DNA of 64,000 bases from an uncultured Tenacibaculum sp. (GTDB lineage: Bacteria; Bacteroidota; Bacteroidia; Flavobacteriales; Flavobacteriaceae): positions 1 to 64,000 of the forward strand of contig CANLMR010000007.1 in the NCBI GenBank assembly GCA_947492185.1, in the 5' to 3' direction. Both the position numbers and the translations under genes were made by a program. This document shows, one piece after another, positions 19,171 through 29,636 of this stretch. The notes under the pieces were generated by a model. That model was not told the origin of the DNA, did not search any database, and saw only the letters and a program-made list of their open reading frames with translations. How positions within the stretch are numbered: the first letter of the stretch is position 1; every line of letters begins with the position of its first letter.

Positions 19171-19905
19171 TTATAATGTGAACTGCGCAGAATAATTTCC
19201 TCCGTAATTCCCAGATAAATCGATTAAAGTTGCACCATTTGCTGTTAAAACATAAGCAGTACCACCATCTCCATAACCATCAAAAGCTTGGAATGTATAA
19301 GTACCATTTGGTAAACAATTTACAAGATCTAAAGATCCAGTGAAATCTGTGTAAGCACCGAATGCTAAAGGATCATTACTAGCCATAACAGCAGCACCTG
19401 AAGCATCTAAAATTCTCCAAGCAGCTTCTTCTGGCCAGTCATCAAAAGTAATAGTTAATTTAGCTTTTGTTTCTCCATCAGGACAAGATTGAGACATAGG
19501 AATAACTAAATCTTCACCAACATTTAAACCACTAGTTTGAGTAAGTCTTAAAACTAATTTCTTTTCTGTTGTTAAATCTAAATTAATACTAGTAAAATCG
19601 ATATTAAATTTAGCCTCATTACTATTAGCAGGAATAGTAATGCTAGAAGGTACACTATAAGAAGCTGGATCAGCATCAGTATCTTCAGTAACCATAATAT
19701 CAATTACTCTATCAGAACCTGTTTTATTTGCAGTAAAAATTGTAATCTCTTTAGTCTCTTGAGCTCCGTCAGGAAGACTTACTACAACGGCATCACTAGC
19801 AAATGTCGCAAATGCTGGAGCGTCAAAGTCATCAATTGTATCTTTACAACTATTTAAAGTAGCTAAACCTAAAGCAGCTACTAAAAGTAATTTTATGTTT
19901 TTCAT
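19171..19905 (-). CDS. Surface lipoprotein encoded downstream of SusCD
   Basis: Lipobox LATLNSCKD; 244 aa; C-terminal QAFDGYGDGGTAYVL. Confidence 0.65.
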   Translation of the reverse strand: MKNIKLLLVAALGLATLNSCKDTIDDFDAPAFATFASDAVVVSLPDGAQETKEITIFTANKTGSDRVIDIMVTEDTDADPASYSVPSSITIPANSNEAKFNIDFTSINLDLTTEKKLVLRLTQTSGLNVGEDLVIPMSQSCPDGETKAKLTITFDDWPEEAAWRILDASGAAVMASNDPLAFGAYTDFTGSLDLVNCLPNGTYTFQAFDGYGDGGTAYVLTANGATLIDLSGNYGGNYSAQFTL

Positions 19906-19966
19906 ATATGTAAGGGTTAAAATCCATCTTAAGCTAAATACTTAAGATGGATTAAGTTATTATATA

Positions 19967-21490
19967 TTATAAATTTTGATCGTTAACGAACGGATTGTTT
20001 TGGATTTCATCTTGTGGAATCTCAAACTGGAAACGCTCACTATTATAAGGAATTGGAGTTCCTACTAAAGATAAGTGGTTGTTACCTCTTGTCGCAGTAG
20101 CTTTATTACGTTTTAAAGCTAAGTAACTCTTACCTTCACCCCAAAACTCGATACGAGTTTGTAAATAGATTTCATCTAATAAAGCTTGACCACTTAATGC
20201 ATCAACATAAGAATTATCAGGAACTCTTCTAGCTAATAAAGCTTTTAAAGAAGCTCTTGCAGGACCTACATTACCAGCTCTAGCATTAGCTTCAGCATTT
20301 AATAAGTAAGCCTCTTCAATACGCATGTATACATAATCTGCAGTAATACCAAAGTTAGTACCAGATCCGAAAGAAGTAGTACCAGCTACAGCTGCAGACC
20401 AATAGAACTTTAATAATGGTTGTAAGTGTCTACCATTAGCAGGATCATCTAAGAACTGAGCTTTTCTAGCATCATTTGCAGGAATAGCATCAAATAAATC
20501 TTGGTCCATTACTTTGTAGTCACCAGCCCAAGCATAACTAAATGAATAAGCATCTACTTGACCCCACCATGAGATTAATCCTAATCCTAATTCAGGTGTA
20601 ATATCAATACCCCATAACCAGCTTGGAGAGTTAACATCGTTAAATCCATTAGTAACATCAGCAGCAGCTAACATTGTATGGTTACCAGCGTTGATAACTT
20701 GTTGAGTTAAAGTAGCAACATCAGCATCTCTACCTCCTTTTGCACCTAAAACATAAGCCAATAACATACGAGCTACATCTTGGTTTACAGCACTTTTAGC
20801 AGTTCTGTTGAAACCATTTAATAATGTAATAGCATCGTTTAAGTCATTTTCCATTTGAGTATATACTTCTTCTGCTGTAGACTTAGGTAAGTTACCAGCT
20901 GTTTCACCAATTGGCATTGGTAAAATAGGCTCAGAAGCATTATATTCTTTTTGGTAGTACTGAGCTAAATAGAAATAAGAGTGAGCTCTCATTGCTTTAG
21001 CTTGCCCCATAGAGAATTTACTATCATCATTAGCAGGTACAGCATCATTACCACCTAAATTTTGGATAATTGTATTCGCAGATCTAATAATTCTGTAGTA
21101 GTATCTCCAAACTTGTCTGTTATCACCAAAAGTGAAATCTTCCATTGCTTGTAATTCTGTGATACTAGCTCTATACCATCCAAAAGTACTTAAGCTTAAA
21201 GCCATATCTCCACAAACCATATCTCCAAAAACGTCATAAGATTTGTGTCCGAAATCATCGTGTCCACCAGTTCCACCTGAACCAGCTTGAACCATTTGTG
21301 CATACATACCAGAAACGAATGCAGCTGGAATTGCTAAGTTTGTTTCTGCTCCTTGTTCTAATTGAGCAGATGTTAATGAAGTTGTAGGTTGACTATCCTG
21401 GGCAACTCCATCATTTCTTAATAATTCGTCACTACAGCTATATGAAATAGCTAATAAACTTGTAACGAATAATATTTTAATTTTTTTCAT
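19967..21490 (-). CDS. SusD/RagB family nutrient-binding lipoprotein
   Basis: Lipobox AISYSCSDE; SusD-type alpha-helical fold segments (QAKAMRAHSYFYLAQYYQ; RIEEAYLLNAEANARAG). Confidence 0.9.
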   Translation of the reverse strand: MKKIKILFVTSLLAISYSCSDELLRNDGVAQDSQPTTSLTSAQLEQGAETNLAIPAAFVSGMYAQMVQAGSGGTGGHDDFGHKSYDVFGDMVCGDMALSLSTFGWYRASITELQAMEDFTFGDNRQVWRYYYRIIRSANTIIQNLGGNDAVPANDDSKFSMGQAKAMRAHSYFYLAQYYQKEYNASEPILPMPIGETAGNLPKSTAEEVYTQMENDLNDAITLLNGFNRTAKSAVNQDVARMLLAYVLGAKGGRDADVATLTQQVINAGNHTMLAAADVTNGFNDVNSPSWLWGIDITPELGLGLISWWGQVDAYSFSYAWAGDYKVMDQDLFDAIPANDARKAQFLDDPANGRHLQPLLKFYWSAAVAGTTSFGSGTNFGITADYVYMRIEEAYLLNAEANARAGNVGPARASLKALLARRVPDNSYVDALSGQALLDEIYLQTRIEFWGEGKSYLALKRNKATATRGNNHLSLVGTPIPYNSERFQFEIPQDEIQNNPFVNDQNL

Positions 21491-21511
21491 GATTAAATAA
21501 GTTTTTTAAAA

Positions 21512-24500
21512 TTAAAATTTAACTCTTACCCCCATTGTGATTGTCGTTGCAGGAGCATAGATTCTACGCCCTGAGTTACCTGCTTCTCTAATTGCAGGGT
21601 TGAACCCTTCTCTTGCAGTGTTGATAAATAAATTATCACCCGACACCCAAATGTTGATACCATCAATTCCAGAGTTTTCCATAAAGTTGCTAGGTACAGA
21701 ATAACCTATTCTAGCATTATTTAAAGCAATAAAGTCAGTACTTGTAACAAAACGAGAAGATAAAGAAGTTGAATTTACTACTGCGTTATCAGATAGTAAA
21801 GGAACATCAGTAATATCTCCAGGTTGTTGCCATCTGTTTCTAATGTCTGTGTGGAAGTTATTTCCAGCAGCACCAAAACGATCACTCATTAATTCAGCAT
21901 ATTGTCCATCATAAGCATAACCACCTAAGCTATATGTAAATTGAGTAGCAAAGTCAAATGCTCCTAATTTCCCAGATAATCTAAAAGCACCTCTTACATC
22001 AGGAATAAATGATTTATCTAAGAATACTTGAGTTGCATTTGCATAAGTTTTAGTAACTTGTTTTTTGATGTTTGTATCACCACCAGCATTTCTATATTCA
22101 AATAACGAACTAGTTGTACTAGCGTCACCGTTTGGTAATGTAGAAAAATCTTCTTCTCCAGCATCTAATACACCGTTATCATTTGCATCATCGTAGTACT
22201 GGTACCACATTGGCGCTCCATCAGATGGATCAACACCAGCCCACTCTTGCATAAAGAAGTCGAAAATTGAACGACCAACAGCAAAAGCATAAGCTCCATC
22301 AGGACTAGATCCTGAATCAATTACTTTTTGTCTATTTGTAGATGGATCAAGAGGCATTACTAACATTTCGTTTTGTAACATCTCACCATTAACAGCTAAA
22401 TCTAACTTAAAGTTCTCTGTGTTTACTAAATGACCAGTAACATCAAATTCAAAACCAGCATTTAATACCTCTCCATCATTTACTAAGATAGAAGCAATAC
22501 CGTCAGAAGGTCCAACTCTTTGGTTGAAGAATAAGTTATCAGTAGTTTTTCTATAGTAATCAAAGTTAGCGTCTACATAGTTTCCAATACTCATCTCTAA
22601 ACCAGCTTGCCATTGTCTTGAAGTTTCCCAAGTTAAATCAGGGTTACCAGGAGTAGCTAAGTCAAGTGCTAAATTACCACCAACTAAGTTCGCATTAAAT
22701 ACATCGAAACCAGAAGCAGTTCCAGCTCCATCTTGATCACCAGTTACCCCCCAAGAAGCCTTAGCTTTTAAGTAAGAGAAGAAACTATCTTGCATGAAAT
22801 CTTCTTCACTAATTACCCAAGCAGCACCTATAGATCCGAATGTACCCCACTTGTCATTAACAAAACGAGAAGAACCATCCGTTCTTAAAGATCCAGTTAA
22901 GTAATATTTGTTAGCGAAGTTATAATTAACCTGTCCAAAGTAAGACTCAATAGCAGATCCGTTTTGAGAACCGAAAGCTGGAGATTGAGACTCTAAGTAG
23001 TTATTTGCATTGAATAATCCAGGAATGATAACATTAGATTTGTTAATTCCATTTTGCTCAAATCTTCTTTCAAAAGTTTCGTGAGCGGCTAAAGCCTCAA
23101 TAGAGTGATCACCGAAAGAAGTTTTATAACGTAATAATTGTAAGAACGTTTGAGACCATCTAACAGTATCAGTTAAACCTAATGTACCATTAGATGCAGC
23201 ATTTGTTCCATAAACATGGTTAGCCATGTTTATAAATCTATTTAAAGAATATTGACCACCAAACTTAGTTTCGAAAGTTAATCCTTCAGATAATTTGAAA
23301 TCAGCGTTAATGTTACCATTAATAGCATGAGTTTCACCACCATTAAAGTCTAAAATAGCAGAACCGATTGGGTTTAATAAGTTTGCATTTGGTCTAGATC
23401 TTGTGAATCCGTTTGCAGATGCAGTTGGAGATCCATAATCATATTGGAAACCTCCAAAAATAGGATCTGGAATTTTATCTCCAGTTCCAGGGAATCTAGC
23501 AAATACTGGATAAATAGGAGCCATTTTATCAGCAAATTCAAATACGTTTTCAGAACCTACAGTTTGACCATTATTAGTTGTTTGAGAAAAAGCATAACCA
23601 ATGTTAGATTGAAGTCTTAACCAATCTTTAACATCAGATGTTAAATTTAATCTCGTAGTATATCTTTTGAAATCAGAGTTTAAAGAATATCCACTATCAT
23701 TTAAGTAACCCATAGAAACGAAGTACTTAGATTTAGCAGAACCACCTCCCATACGAAGGTTAGCTTCAGTTCTGATTCCTTCACCAAAAGCAAAATCTGC
23801 GTATTTTTCAGGATCAAATAATCTTTGAACCCCAGATCTTACAGATCTTGTAGCTGGGTCAATTAAAGAAGCTGCATCTGCAACATTCCACATGTTGTAT
23901 CCTTGACCAATACCGTTACCACCTAATAAAGTAGCGTTAGCAAAACCAACAGGATCAGCATTTCCAGTTACAACACCTCTGTTAAATAAACCTTCCCATA
24001 CTAAACCAATATATTCTTCAGGGTTTTGAATTACATTATATCTAGGTATAATTTGAACGTTTACCCCTGACTTAACATCAGCTTCGATATATGATTTCTC
24101 TGAAGAAGTACCAGACTTTGTAGTAATTAAGATTACCCCGTTTGCACCTCTAGATCCATAAATTGCAGTTGCAGTTGCATCTTTAAGTACAGTAGTACTT
24201 TTAATATCTGCAGGGTTTACAGAGTTAAGATCAAATGTTCCAGCAAAAGGAATACCATCAATTACATATAAAGGAGCTCTGTTACCATTTGGAGAACCAT
24301 AACCACGAACACGAACAGTACCAATAGTACCTGGTTGCCCAGAAGTGTTAATTACAGTTACCCCAGCCACTTCCCCCGCTAACGCCTGAGAAACGTTAGT
24401 AAAAGATTTAGCCTCTAGGTTTTCAGTTGCTACAGTTGCAGCAGTACCCGCATACGATTGTTTAGTTGCTGTACCATAACCTACCACTATAACCTCTTCA

Positions 24501-24799
24501 AGTAAATTGTCAGTTTCAAGAGTTAAACTGATGTTGTTAGATGAACCTACTACTCTTTCAGCAGATTTCATACCAACAAAGCTAAAAACTAAAACATCAC
24601 CTGTCTTTGCTTTAATAGAGTAGTTACCATCAAAATCAGTTTCAGTACCAGAAGTAGTACCTTTTTTTAATACACTAACCCCAGGTAGCGGACCTGATTC
24701 ATCAGAAACAGTACCTGAAATCGTTCTCTCTTGCGCAAAGGAAATTTGCACAACCAACGCTAACAAAAGCGTTAAAATTCCATTAAACTTTGTTTTCAT
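21512..24799 (-). CDS. SusC/RagA family TonB-linked outer membrane protein
   Basis: CarboxypepD_reg-like + plug: ISGTVSDESGPLPGVSVLKKGT, LEEVIVVGYGT, VLKDATATAIYGSRGANGVILITTKSG; ATG at 24799. Confidence 0.95.
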   Translation of the reverse strand: MKTKFNGILTLLLALVVQISFAQERTISGTVSDESGPLPGVSVLKKGTTSGTETDFDGNYSIKAKTGDVLVFSFVGMKSAERVVGSSNNISLTLETDNLLEEVIVVGYGTATKQSYAGTAATVATENLEAKSFTNVSQALAGEVAGVTVINTSGQPGTIGTVRVRGYGSPNGNRAPLYVIDGIPFAGTFDLNSVNPADIKSTTVLKDATATAIYGSRGANGVILITTKSGTSSEKSYIEADVKSGVNVQIIPRYNVIQNPEEYIGLVWEGLFNRGVVTGNADPVGFANATLLGGNGIGQGYNMWNVADAASLIDPATRSVRSGVQRLFDPEKYADFAFGEGIRTEANLRMGGGSAKSKYFVSMGYLNDSGYSLNSDFKRYTTRLNLTSDVKDWLRLQSNIGYAFSQTTNNGQTVGSENVFEFADKMAPIYPVFARFPGTGDKIPDPIFGGFQYDYGSPTASANGFTRSRPNANLLNPIGSAILDFNGGETHAINGNINADFKLSEGLTFETKFGGQYSLNRFINMANHVYGTNAASNGTLGLTDTVRWSQTFLQLLRYKTSFGDHSIEALAAHETFERRFEQNGINKSNVIIPGLFNANNYLESQSPAFGSQNGSAIESYFGQVNYNFANKYYLTGSLRTDGSSRFVNDKWGTFGSIGAAWVISEEDFMQDSFFSYLKAKASWGVTGDQDGAGTASGFDVFNANLVGGNLALDLATPGNPDLTWETSRQWQAGLEMSIGNYVDANFDYYRKTTDNLFFNQRVGPSDGIASILVNDGEVLNAGFEFDVTGHLVNTENFKLDLAVNGEMLQNEMLVMPLDPSTNRQKVIDSGSSPDGAYAFAVGRSIFDFFMQEWAGVDPSDGAPMWYQYYDDANDNGVLDAGEEDFSTLPNGDASTTSSLFEYRNAGGDTNIKKQVTKTYANATQVFLDKSFIPDVRGAFRLSGKLGAFDFATQFTYSLGGYAYDGQYAELMSDRFGAAGNNFHTDIRNRWQQPGDITDVPLLSDNAVVNSTSLSSRFVTSTDFIALNNARIGYSVPSNFMENSGIDGINIWVSGDNLFINTAREGFNPAIREAGNSGRRIYAPATTITMGVRVKF

Positions 24800-24809
24800 T
24801 GTATAATTG

Positions 24810-24838
24810 TTTGAATTAATCAAACGCTAAAGTCTTAA
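24810..24838 (-). promoter_or_regulatory. Shared SusC upstream element (TTAAGACTTTAGC ... ATTAATTCAAA on minus strand)
   Basis: Also present at 34370..34397 with nearly the same distance to the start codon. Confidence 0.5.
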
Positions 24839-24957
24839 TTTTATCTTAAATAAACAATTTTTTAACAGAAAAAACGATGTAGCTTTATTTATAAATTATT
24901 GTAGAAAGTTTTCTTTTAACGAATAAATAAGAAAAATGCTCTTTTCTTCAAAACTTT

Positions 24958-26310
24958 CTATTTTTGGGTTTTAGATAAGTAACTTATTGATTCATTGTGT
25001 TTTTCGAATACTTTTTGACCTTGTATTAAACCTAAATCGATAGCAGATCTATAATGTATGCCTCCATAAAGTCTACTTATAGCAGCTTCTTTTGCAGCGT
25101 TTCTAAAAGAAGAAAATTTTCTAATAGGTAAACCATAAGGTAGTTCAGTAGTGTCATCAAATTGAAAATTGTCACCAAATACATCTGTTAATGTTTCTGA
25201 AGCTGCTCCTGAAACAACAGAATGTCCACTCGTATATTCAGGGAAAGGTGGAGTTTGTAAAACGGGCTCCCAAGATTCATCTAAATGATTATTGATTAGT
25301 GTTTCGGGTCTAACTAAATTACTTCTGTATTTTTCATCCCAACAACTAATAAAAGCATCTGCTATTGAAATTGATGTTTTAGTATAAGCATAAACAGTTT
25401 CCTCAAAAGTTGAATTAGTTTTCTTACAAGCAATTTTACAAATACCAATCCAGTGGGCTCCAGGAGTGATTTTTTTAGAAGCAAACATAAAATGACCTCT
25501 TGTAACTGAAACATAAGGATTACAGTCCCAAAATCTGGCAATAGCTATTTCTTCTGAACTATCTCCTTTATTATTAATTTCTTTAGTAACATTATATACT
25601 TCCATTAATTCTTTGTGAAAATCTGTGTTCTTTTCTAAAGAAAACTTTGGAGGTGCTTTTGGTTTGAATTGTGAAGCGGAATCTAAAGCAAAAGTTCTTA
25701 TCTTATTCCAATGTGGTTCTATAGCATCCATATATGAAGGCGGAGTGGGTTTCCATTGTGAAGGATCGTCACTAAGGATATTATGCTCAGGCATAGTTCT
25801 AGTTTGAGCGTAATTGTCTCTATTCATCCATTCTATAATTTGTTTAGAATAATGTATTCCGTGATTTTTTGCTTTATCAAAACTACTTTCATTTTGATTC
25901 TTCCAATTATTATATAGACTATCTCTGTAAGTAGTAAGTTTTTCTTTTGAGAAAATTAACTCTTTTGCAACATCTATATAAGCTATTAATGAAGCTAATT
26001 TTTTATTTGTGTTATTGGTTGAATTTAGTTGGTTTAGATTTAAGCCGTTCAATTGTGTTGATAAACTTTTGTATTTTGAAGCTTCAGTATTTAATGCTTC
26101 GTATGCTGCTATATTTGGATAAACGTAAATTCTACTAGCAACTGGAGGAGAAAATACATCATGAATCATGATCTGTGTCAAATGATCAACTATAGCATGG
26201 TATTGTTCTGAAGATATTTTAATTTCCTTTTTTTCTTGAGAACAAGAGAAAAATAGAAAGGGTAAAACAAAAATAGATATATGTTTAATTGATAATGTTT
26301 TAATTTTCAT
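24958..26310 (-). CDS. Vanadium-dependent haloperoxidase / PAP2-family lipoprotein
   Basis: Lipobox LFFSCSQE; KYRSNLVRPETLI, FPEYTSGHSVVSGA, RLYGGIHYRSAIDLG (PAP2/VHPO motifs). Confidence 0.85.
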   Translation of the reverse strand: MKIKTLSIKHISIFVLPFLFFSCSQEKKEIKISSEQYHAIVDHLTQIMIHDVFSPPVASRIYVYPNIAAYEALNTEASKYKSLSTQLNGLNLNQLNSTNNTNKKLASLIAYIDVAKELIFSKEKLTTYRDSLYNNWKNQNESSFDKAKNHGIHYSKQIIEWMNRDNYAQTRTMPEHNILSDDPSQWKPTPPSYMDAIEPHWNKIRTFALDSASQFKPKAPPKFSLEKNTDFHKELMEVYNVTKEINNKGDSSEEIAIARFWDCNPYVSVTRGHFMFASKKITPGAHWIGICKIACKKTNSTFEETVYAYTKTSISIADAFISCWDEKYRSNLVRPETLINNHLDESWEPVLQTPPFPEYTSGHSVVSGAASETLTDVFGDNFQFDDTTELPYGLPIRKFSSFRNAAKEAAISRLYGGIHYRSAIDLGLIQGQKVFEKHNESISYLSKTQK

Positions 26311-29300
26311 TGATAACATACGATTTTACAGTATCGTTATTAGGTATGATTAGTACTATTTTTTTGTCTTTCATATTAAGTATAGCGGAATTTCTGATTT
26401 CTTGTTCTATTGGTTCAATTCCATATGAACTTAAATTGCTATAATTATTATGATTTGTCAATAATAAACCTTTTATACTTTCATAAGCACCATGATAGGT
26501 GTTTACAGATTTTGTATTTCCGAAAGCAAGAATATTCTCTTTTTGATTTAGTCTTAACTTACTAAATGTGTTTAAAGGTGAAAGTTGAAATGCTTTAGGT
26601 AAAGTTTTAAAGTTGTTAAAACTTCCATTATTATTTTCGATGTAACCAGAAGAAAGATTATTCACATAATATTTACGAGCTTTTTCTACTTCTTTTTTGG
26701 TTAATACTTCACTAATTGTTTTTGTAGCATAATCTTTATACTTAACAAATCTTTTCTTGATAATATTCATTTGAGATGCTAGTTCATCTTTAGAATAAAT
26801 AGGGTAGTACTTACCATTTATATTATATGCTAAAACAGTTTCTTTTTTACCATTACCATCAAAATCGGAATGATACATGTTTAATGGAGCATCTATAGTA
26901 GCTTTAAATTTAGTATTAGTTCCCCAGTTACCTAATAAAATATCTTGATCGCCATCGTTGTCTATATCAAACATGGTAACGGTTTGCCAAAGCCCCATAA
27001 GTTTTGGAAACTCATTAGTTAAAGTTAACTTACTTTTTTTATTTATATAGATTTTAGGATAATCCCATTCAGTAGTCACTATTAAATCTTTATTGCCATC
27101 GTTGTTCAAATCTGTCCAAATAGCATCAGTAACGTGAGATTTAAGTTTAAAGTTTTGGTCAGTTGTGAAATTACCTTTACCATCATTAATTAGTATGTAT
27201 GAATTAATTGATTGGCCAAAATCATTTGGGTTTGATCTGTTTCCTACAAATAAATCAATATCACCATCGTTATCATAATCATATGGTTTAACACAAGTAG
27301 TTATATTTTTGTTAGCAGGAATAGAGTTTGAAAGAGTAAAGTTTCCATTGTCGTTTAAATATAATCTATCAAGTTCATATTTCCAGTTTCTTCTTTCATT
27401 TATTCCACTTCCTACATATAAATCTAAGTCACCATCATTATCTGCATCGAAAAAGGTAGAACAAGTATCTTCAAAAAAAACATCCTTTTCTATATTAGGT
27501 ATTTCTTTAGCTATTAATTCTTTTCCGTTATTTAAAAACAGTTTAGCTGGATTTCCACACCCATTTCCAATAAATACATCATCAAATCCATTTTTATCTA
27601 TATCACCGATAGATAATGAAGGACCAGAGGTTGAAACTTTATATGGAATTAAACGTTCAACGTAAAAATCGTTGTACTTATCTTCTTTATGTGTATAGTT
27701 TAAAGTATTTGTTTCAGTAAATAAAGTAGGTGTTTTTACTTCTCTTGACGACCATTTTTTCAAACCTTCTTGATTATACTTAATTGTATTAAGCTTGTTG
27801 ATTTCTGAGTTAGTTATAGTTTGAACATTATTATTAGGCCATATTACTTGTATAGAATCTATCTTATTAATTGTATCTAATCCAAAATGAAGATTGTTAT
27901 CAACTGAAGAAATGAATCCTCTTGAATTGAAAAGCTGTTTTAATTGTTGTTTTTCTTTTGAAAATATAATTGCTTTAGTTCCAATTCCGTTTTGATTTCC
28001 TTTTGAATAGTTAAATTTTAACTTAATAAAGTTTTTGTTAGTTGTTGTGTTTTCATGTATGAATGAAAAATCATTCATATTATTGGTTATTAAATCTAAA
28101 TCACCATCTAAATCTAAATCAGCATAAGCAGCTCCATTAGAAATAGTATAGTAATCTTCAATCCAATCATTGTTTTTGTTTTCAAATTTTTTAGAATTCC
28201 CTTTGAATATTTGATTAGGCATTGTTCCTTTTGGCATTTCAGTTAAGGAAGCTAATAACCATTCATCTTTTGATTTTGTTTTATCTCGATATTTAAATGT
28301 GCTAGCAACATACATTCTAAAATCTAAATCATTAGGGCGTCTAAGTATACCATTTGCTACAAATAAATCTTGATGGCCATCATTATCATAATCAGCAATT
28401 AAAGGGCTCCAACTCCAATCAGTATCAGCAACACCATTGAATAGTGCTTCTTCGTTAAAAAAAACACCTGAGTTGTTAATTTGTAACATGTTTCTAGCAT
28501 ACTGATCTTTATATCCTAGTTTTTGTAACTGAATTTGTACATTAAGCATAGTATCATCTCCCTCAGATTCTTTAACAGCTCTTTCATCTTTGGGTAACAT
28601 ATCAAGTGTTATTAAATCTTGAAAACCATCACCGTTAATGTCGGCAGCATCACTTCCCATAGAAAATCTACTAATCATAGAGAATTTATTAGCTAAAGAT
28701 TCGGTAAAAGTTCCATCTTGATTATTTATGTAATAATAATCATCTTCATGGAAATCATTACATACGTAAATATCATCCCAACCGTCATTATTGAAATCGG
28801 CGATAGAAGCACTTAATCCATAACCGTTTGCTCCTCCAAATATTTTTGCTTTTTCACTATAATCAGTGAATGTGTTATTGTTGTTTTGTAGTAAAGCATC
28901 ACCTGTTAAGCCAGTTCTTTTCTCTCTAAGCATGGCTGGTCCGTGAGATGTTTTTGTGTGTACAGCATGATTAACGATATAAACATCTAAATCATCATCT
29001 TTATCATAGTCAAAAAAATATGCTTGCGTAGAATAACCTTTATAGTCTAAGTTGTATTCTTTTGATTTTTCAGAGAATGTGTTATCTCCGTTATTAATGT
29101 AGAGCTCATTATGACCTTTGAAGTCTAAAAGACCTGAAACAGCACAAATATAGATATCTAAATAACCATCATTATTTATATCTACTATTGTTGCACCAGT
29201 TTGCCAGTCTGATTTACCCTTTACACCGGCTTTTTCAGTTATATCTTCAAATTTTAAATTCCCTTTATTTAAATATAATTTATTATCTCCTTTATTAGAT

Positions 29301-29560
29301 ATAAAAAAGAGATCAGGTAAACTATCATTATTAAAATCACCAACGCTTACACCACCACCATTATAGTAGTATATGTAATTTATGATATTGTGTTTTACAT
29401 CATCAGTAATTTCATTTTTAAACGATAAGCCTGTTGCTTCAGGAGTTAATTTTTTGAATAAATAATTCTTGTTAGTTTGGTTGTTTTGGGGGTGTTCCTT
29501 CTTGCAGCTACTTAATATAAGGGAAAGTAGTATAACTACCATTAAAAGCTTAGTTTTCAT
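26300..29560 (-). CDS. VCBS/FG-GAP repeat lipoprotein with ASPIC/UnbV-like region
   Basis: Lipobox LILSSCKK; many D-x-D/N-x-D repeats (DFNNDSLPDLFF, DINNDGYLDIYI, DYDNDGDIDLFVG). Confidence 0.9.
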   Translation of the reverse strand: MKTKLLMVVILLSLILSSCKKEHPQNNQTNKNYLFKKLTPEATGLSFKNEITDDVKHNIINYIYYYNGGGVSVGDFNNDSLPDLFFISNKGDNKLYLNKGNLKFEDITEKAGVKGKSDWQTGATIVDINNDGYLDIYICAVSGLLDFKGHNELYINNGDNTFSEKSKEYNLDYKGYSTQAYFFDYDKDDDLDVYIVNHAVHTKTSHGPAMLREKRTGLTGDALLQNNNNTFTDYSEKAKIFGGANGYGLSASIADFNNDGWDDIYVCNDFHEDDYYYINNQDGTFTESLANKFSMISRFSMGSDAADINGDGFQDLITLDMLPKDERAVKESEGDDTMLNVQIQLQKLGYKDQYARNMLQINNSGVFFNEEALFNGVADTDWSWSPLIADYDNDGHQDLFVANGILRRPNDLDFRMYVASTFKYRDKTKSKDEWLLASLTEMPKGTMPNQIFKGNSKKFENKNNDWIEDYYTISNGAAYADLDLDGDLDLITNNMNDFSFIHENTTTNKNFIKLKFNYSKGNQNGIGTKAIIFSKEKQQLKQLFNSRGFISSVDNNLHFGLDTINKIDSIQVIWPNNNVQTITNSEINKLNTIKYNQEGLKKWSSREVKTPTLFTETNTLNYTHKEDKYNDFYVERLIPYKVSTSGPSLSIGDIDKNGFDDVFIGNGCGNPAKLFLNNGKELIAKEIPNIEKDVFFEDTCSTFFDADNDGDLDLYVGSGINERRNWKYELDRLYLNDNGNFTLSNSIPANKNITTCVKPYDYDNDGDIDLFVGNRSNPNDFGQSINSYILINDGKGNFTTDQNFKLKSHVTDAIWTDLNNDGNKDLIVTTEWDYPKIYINKKSKLTLTNEFPKLMGLWQTVTMFDIDNDGDQDILLGNWGTNTKFKATIDAPLNMYHSDFDGNGKKETVLAYNINGKYYPIYSKDELASQMNIIKKRFVKYKDYATKTISEVLTKKEVEKARKYYVNNLSSGYIENNNGSFNNFKTLPKAFQLSPLNTFSKLRLNQKENILAFGNTKSVNTYHGAYESIKGLLLTNHNNYSNLSSYGIEPIEQEIRNSAILNMKDKKIVLIIPNNDTVKSYVINEN

Positions 29561-29592
29561 TAATCAGAAGAAAGATTTAATGTTAATAAAAG

Positions 29593-29620
29593 AAAAGGGG
29601 TTGTTTAAACAACCCCTTTT
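29593..29620 (-). terminator. 28-bp perfect palindrome AAAAGGGGTTGTTTAAACAACCCCTTTT, terminator of SusD2
   Basis: Sits immediately downstream of minus-strand ORF 29637..31163. Confidence 0.75.
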
Positions 29621-29636
29621 GTGATTAATTCATTAT

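Noticed and set aside
27309-27665. Plus-strand ORF of 118 aa (and 25625, 25947, 30280, 30723, 32294, 34064, 35243 ORFs)
   Set aside because: Antisense to VCBS, haloperoxidase, SusC/D or BamA-like genes; composition follows the opposite codons, no independent evidence.
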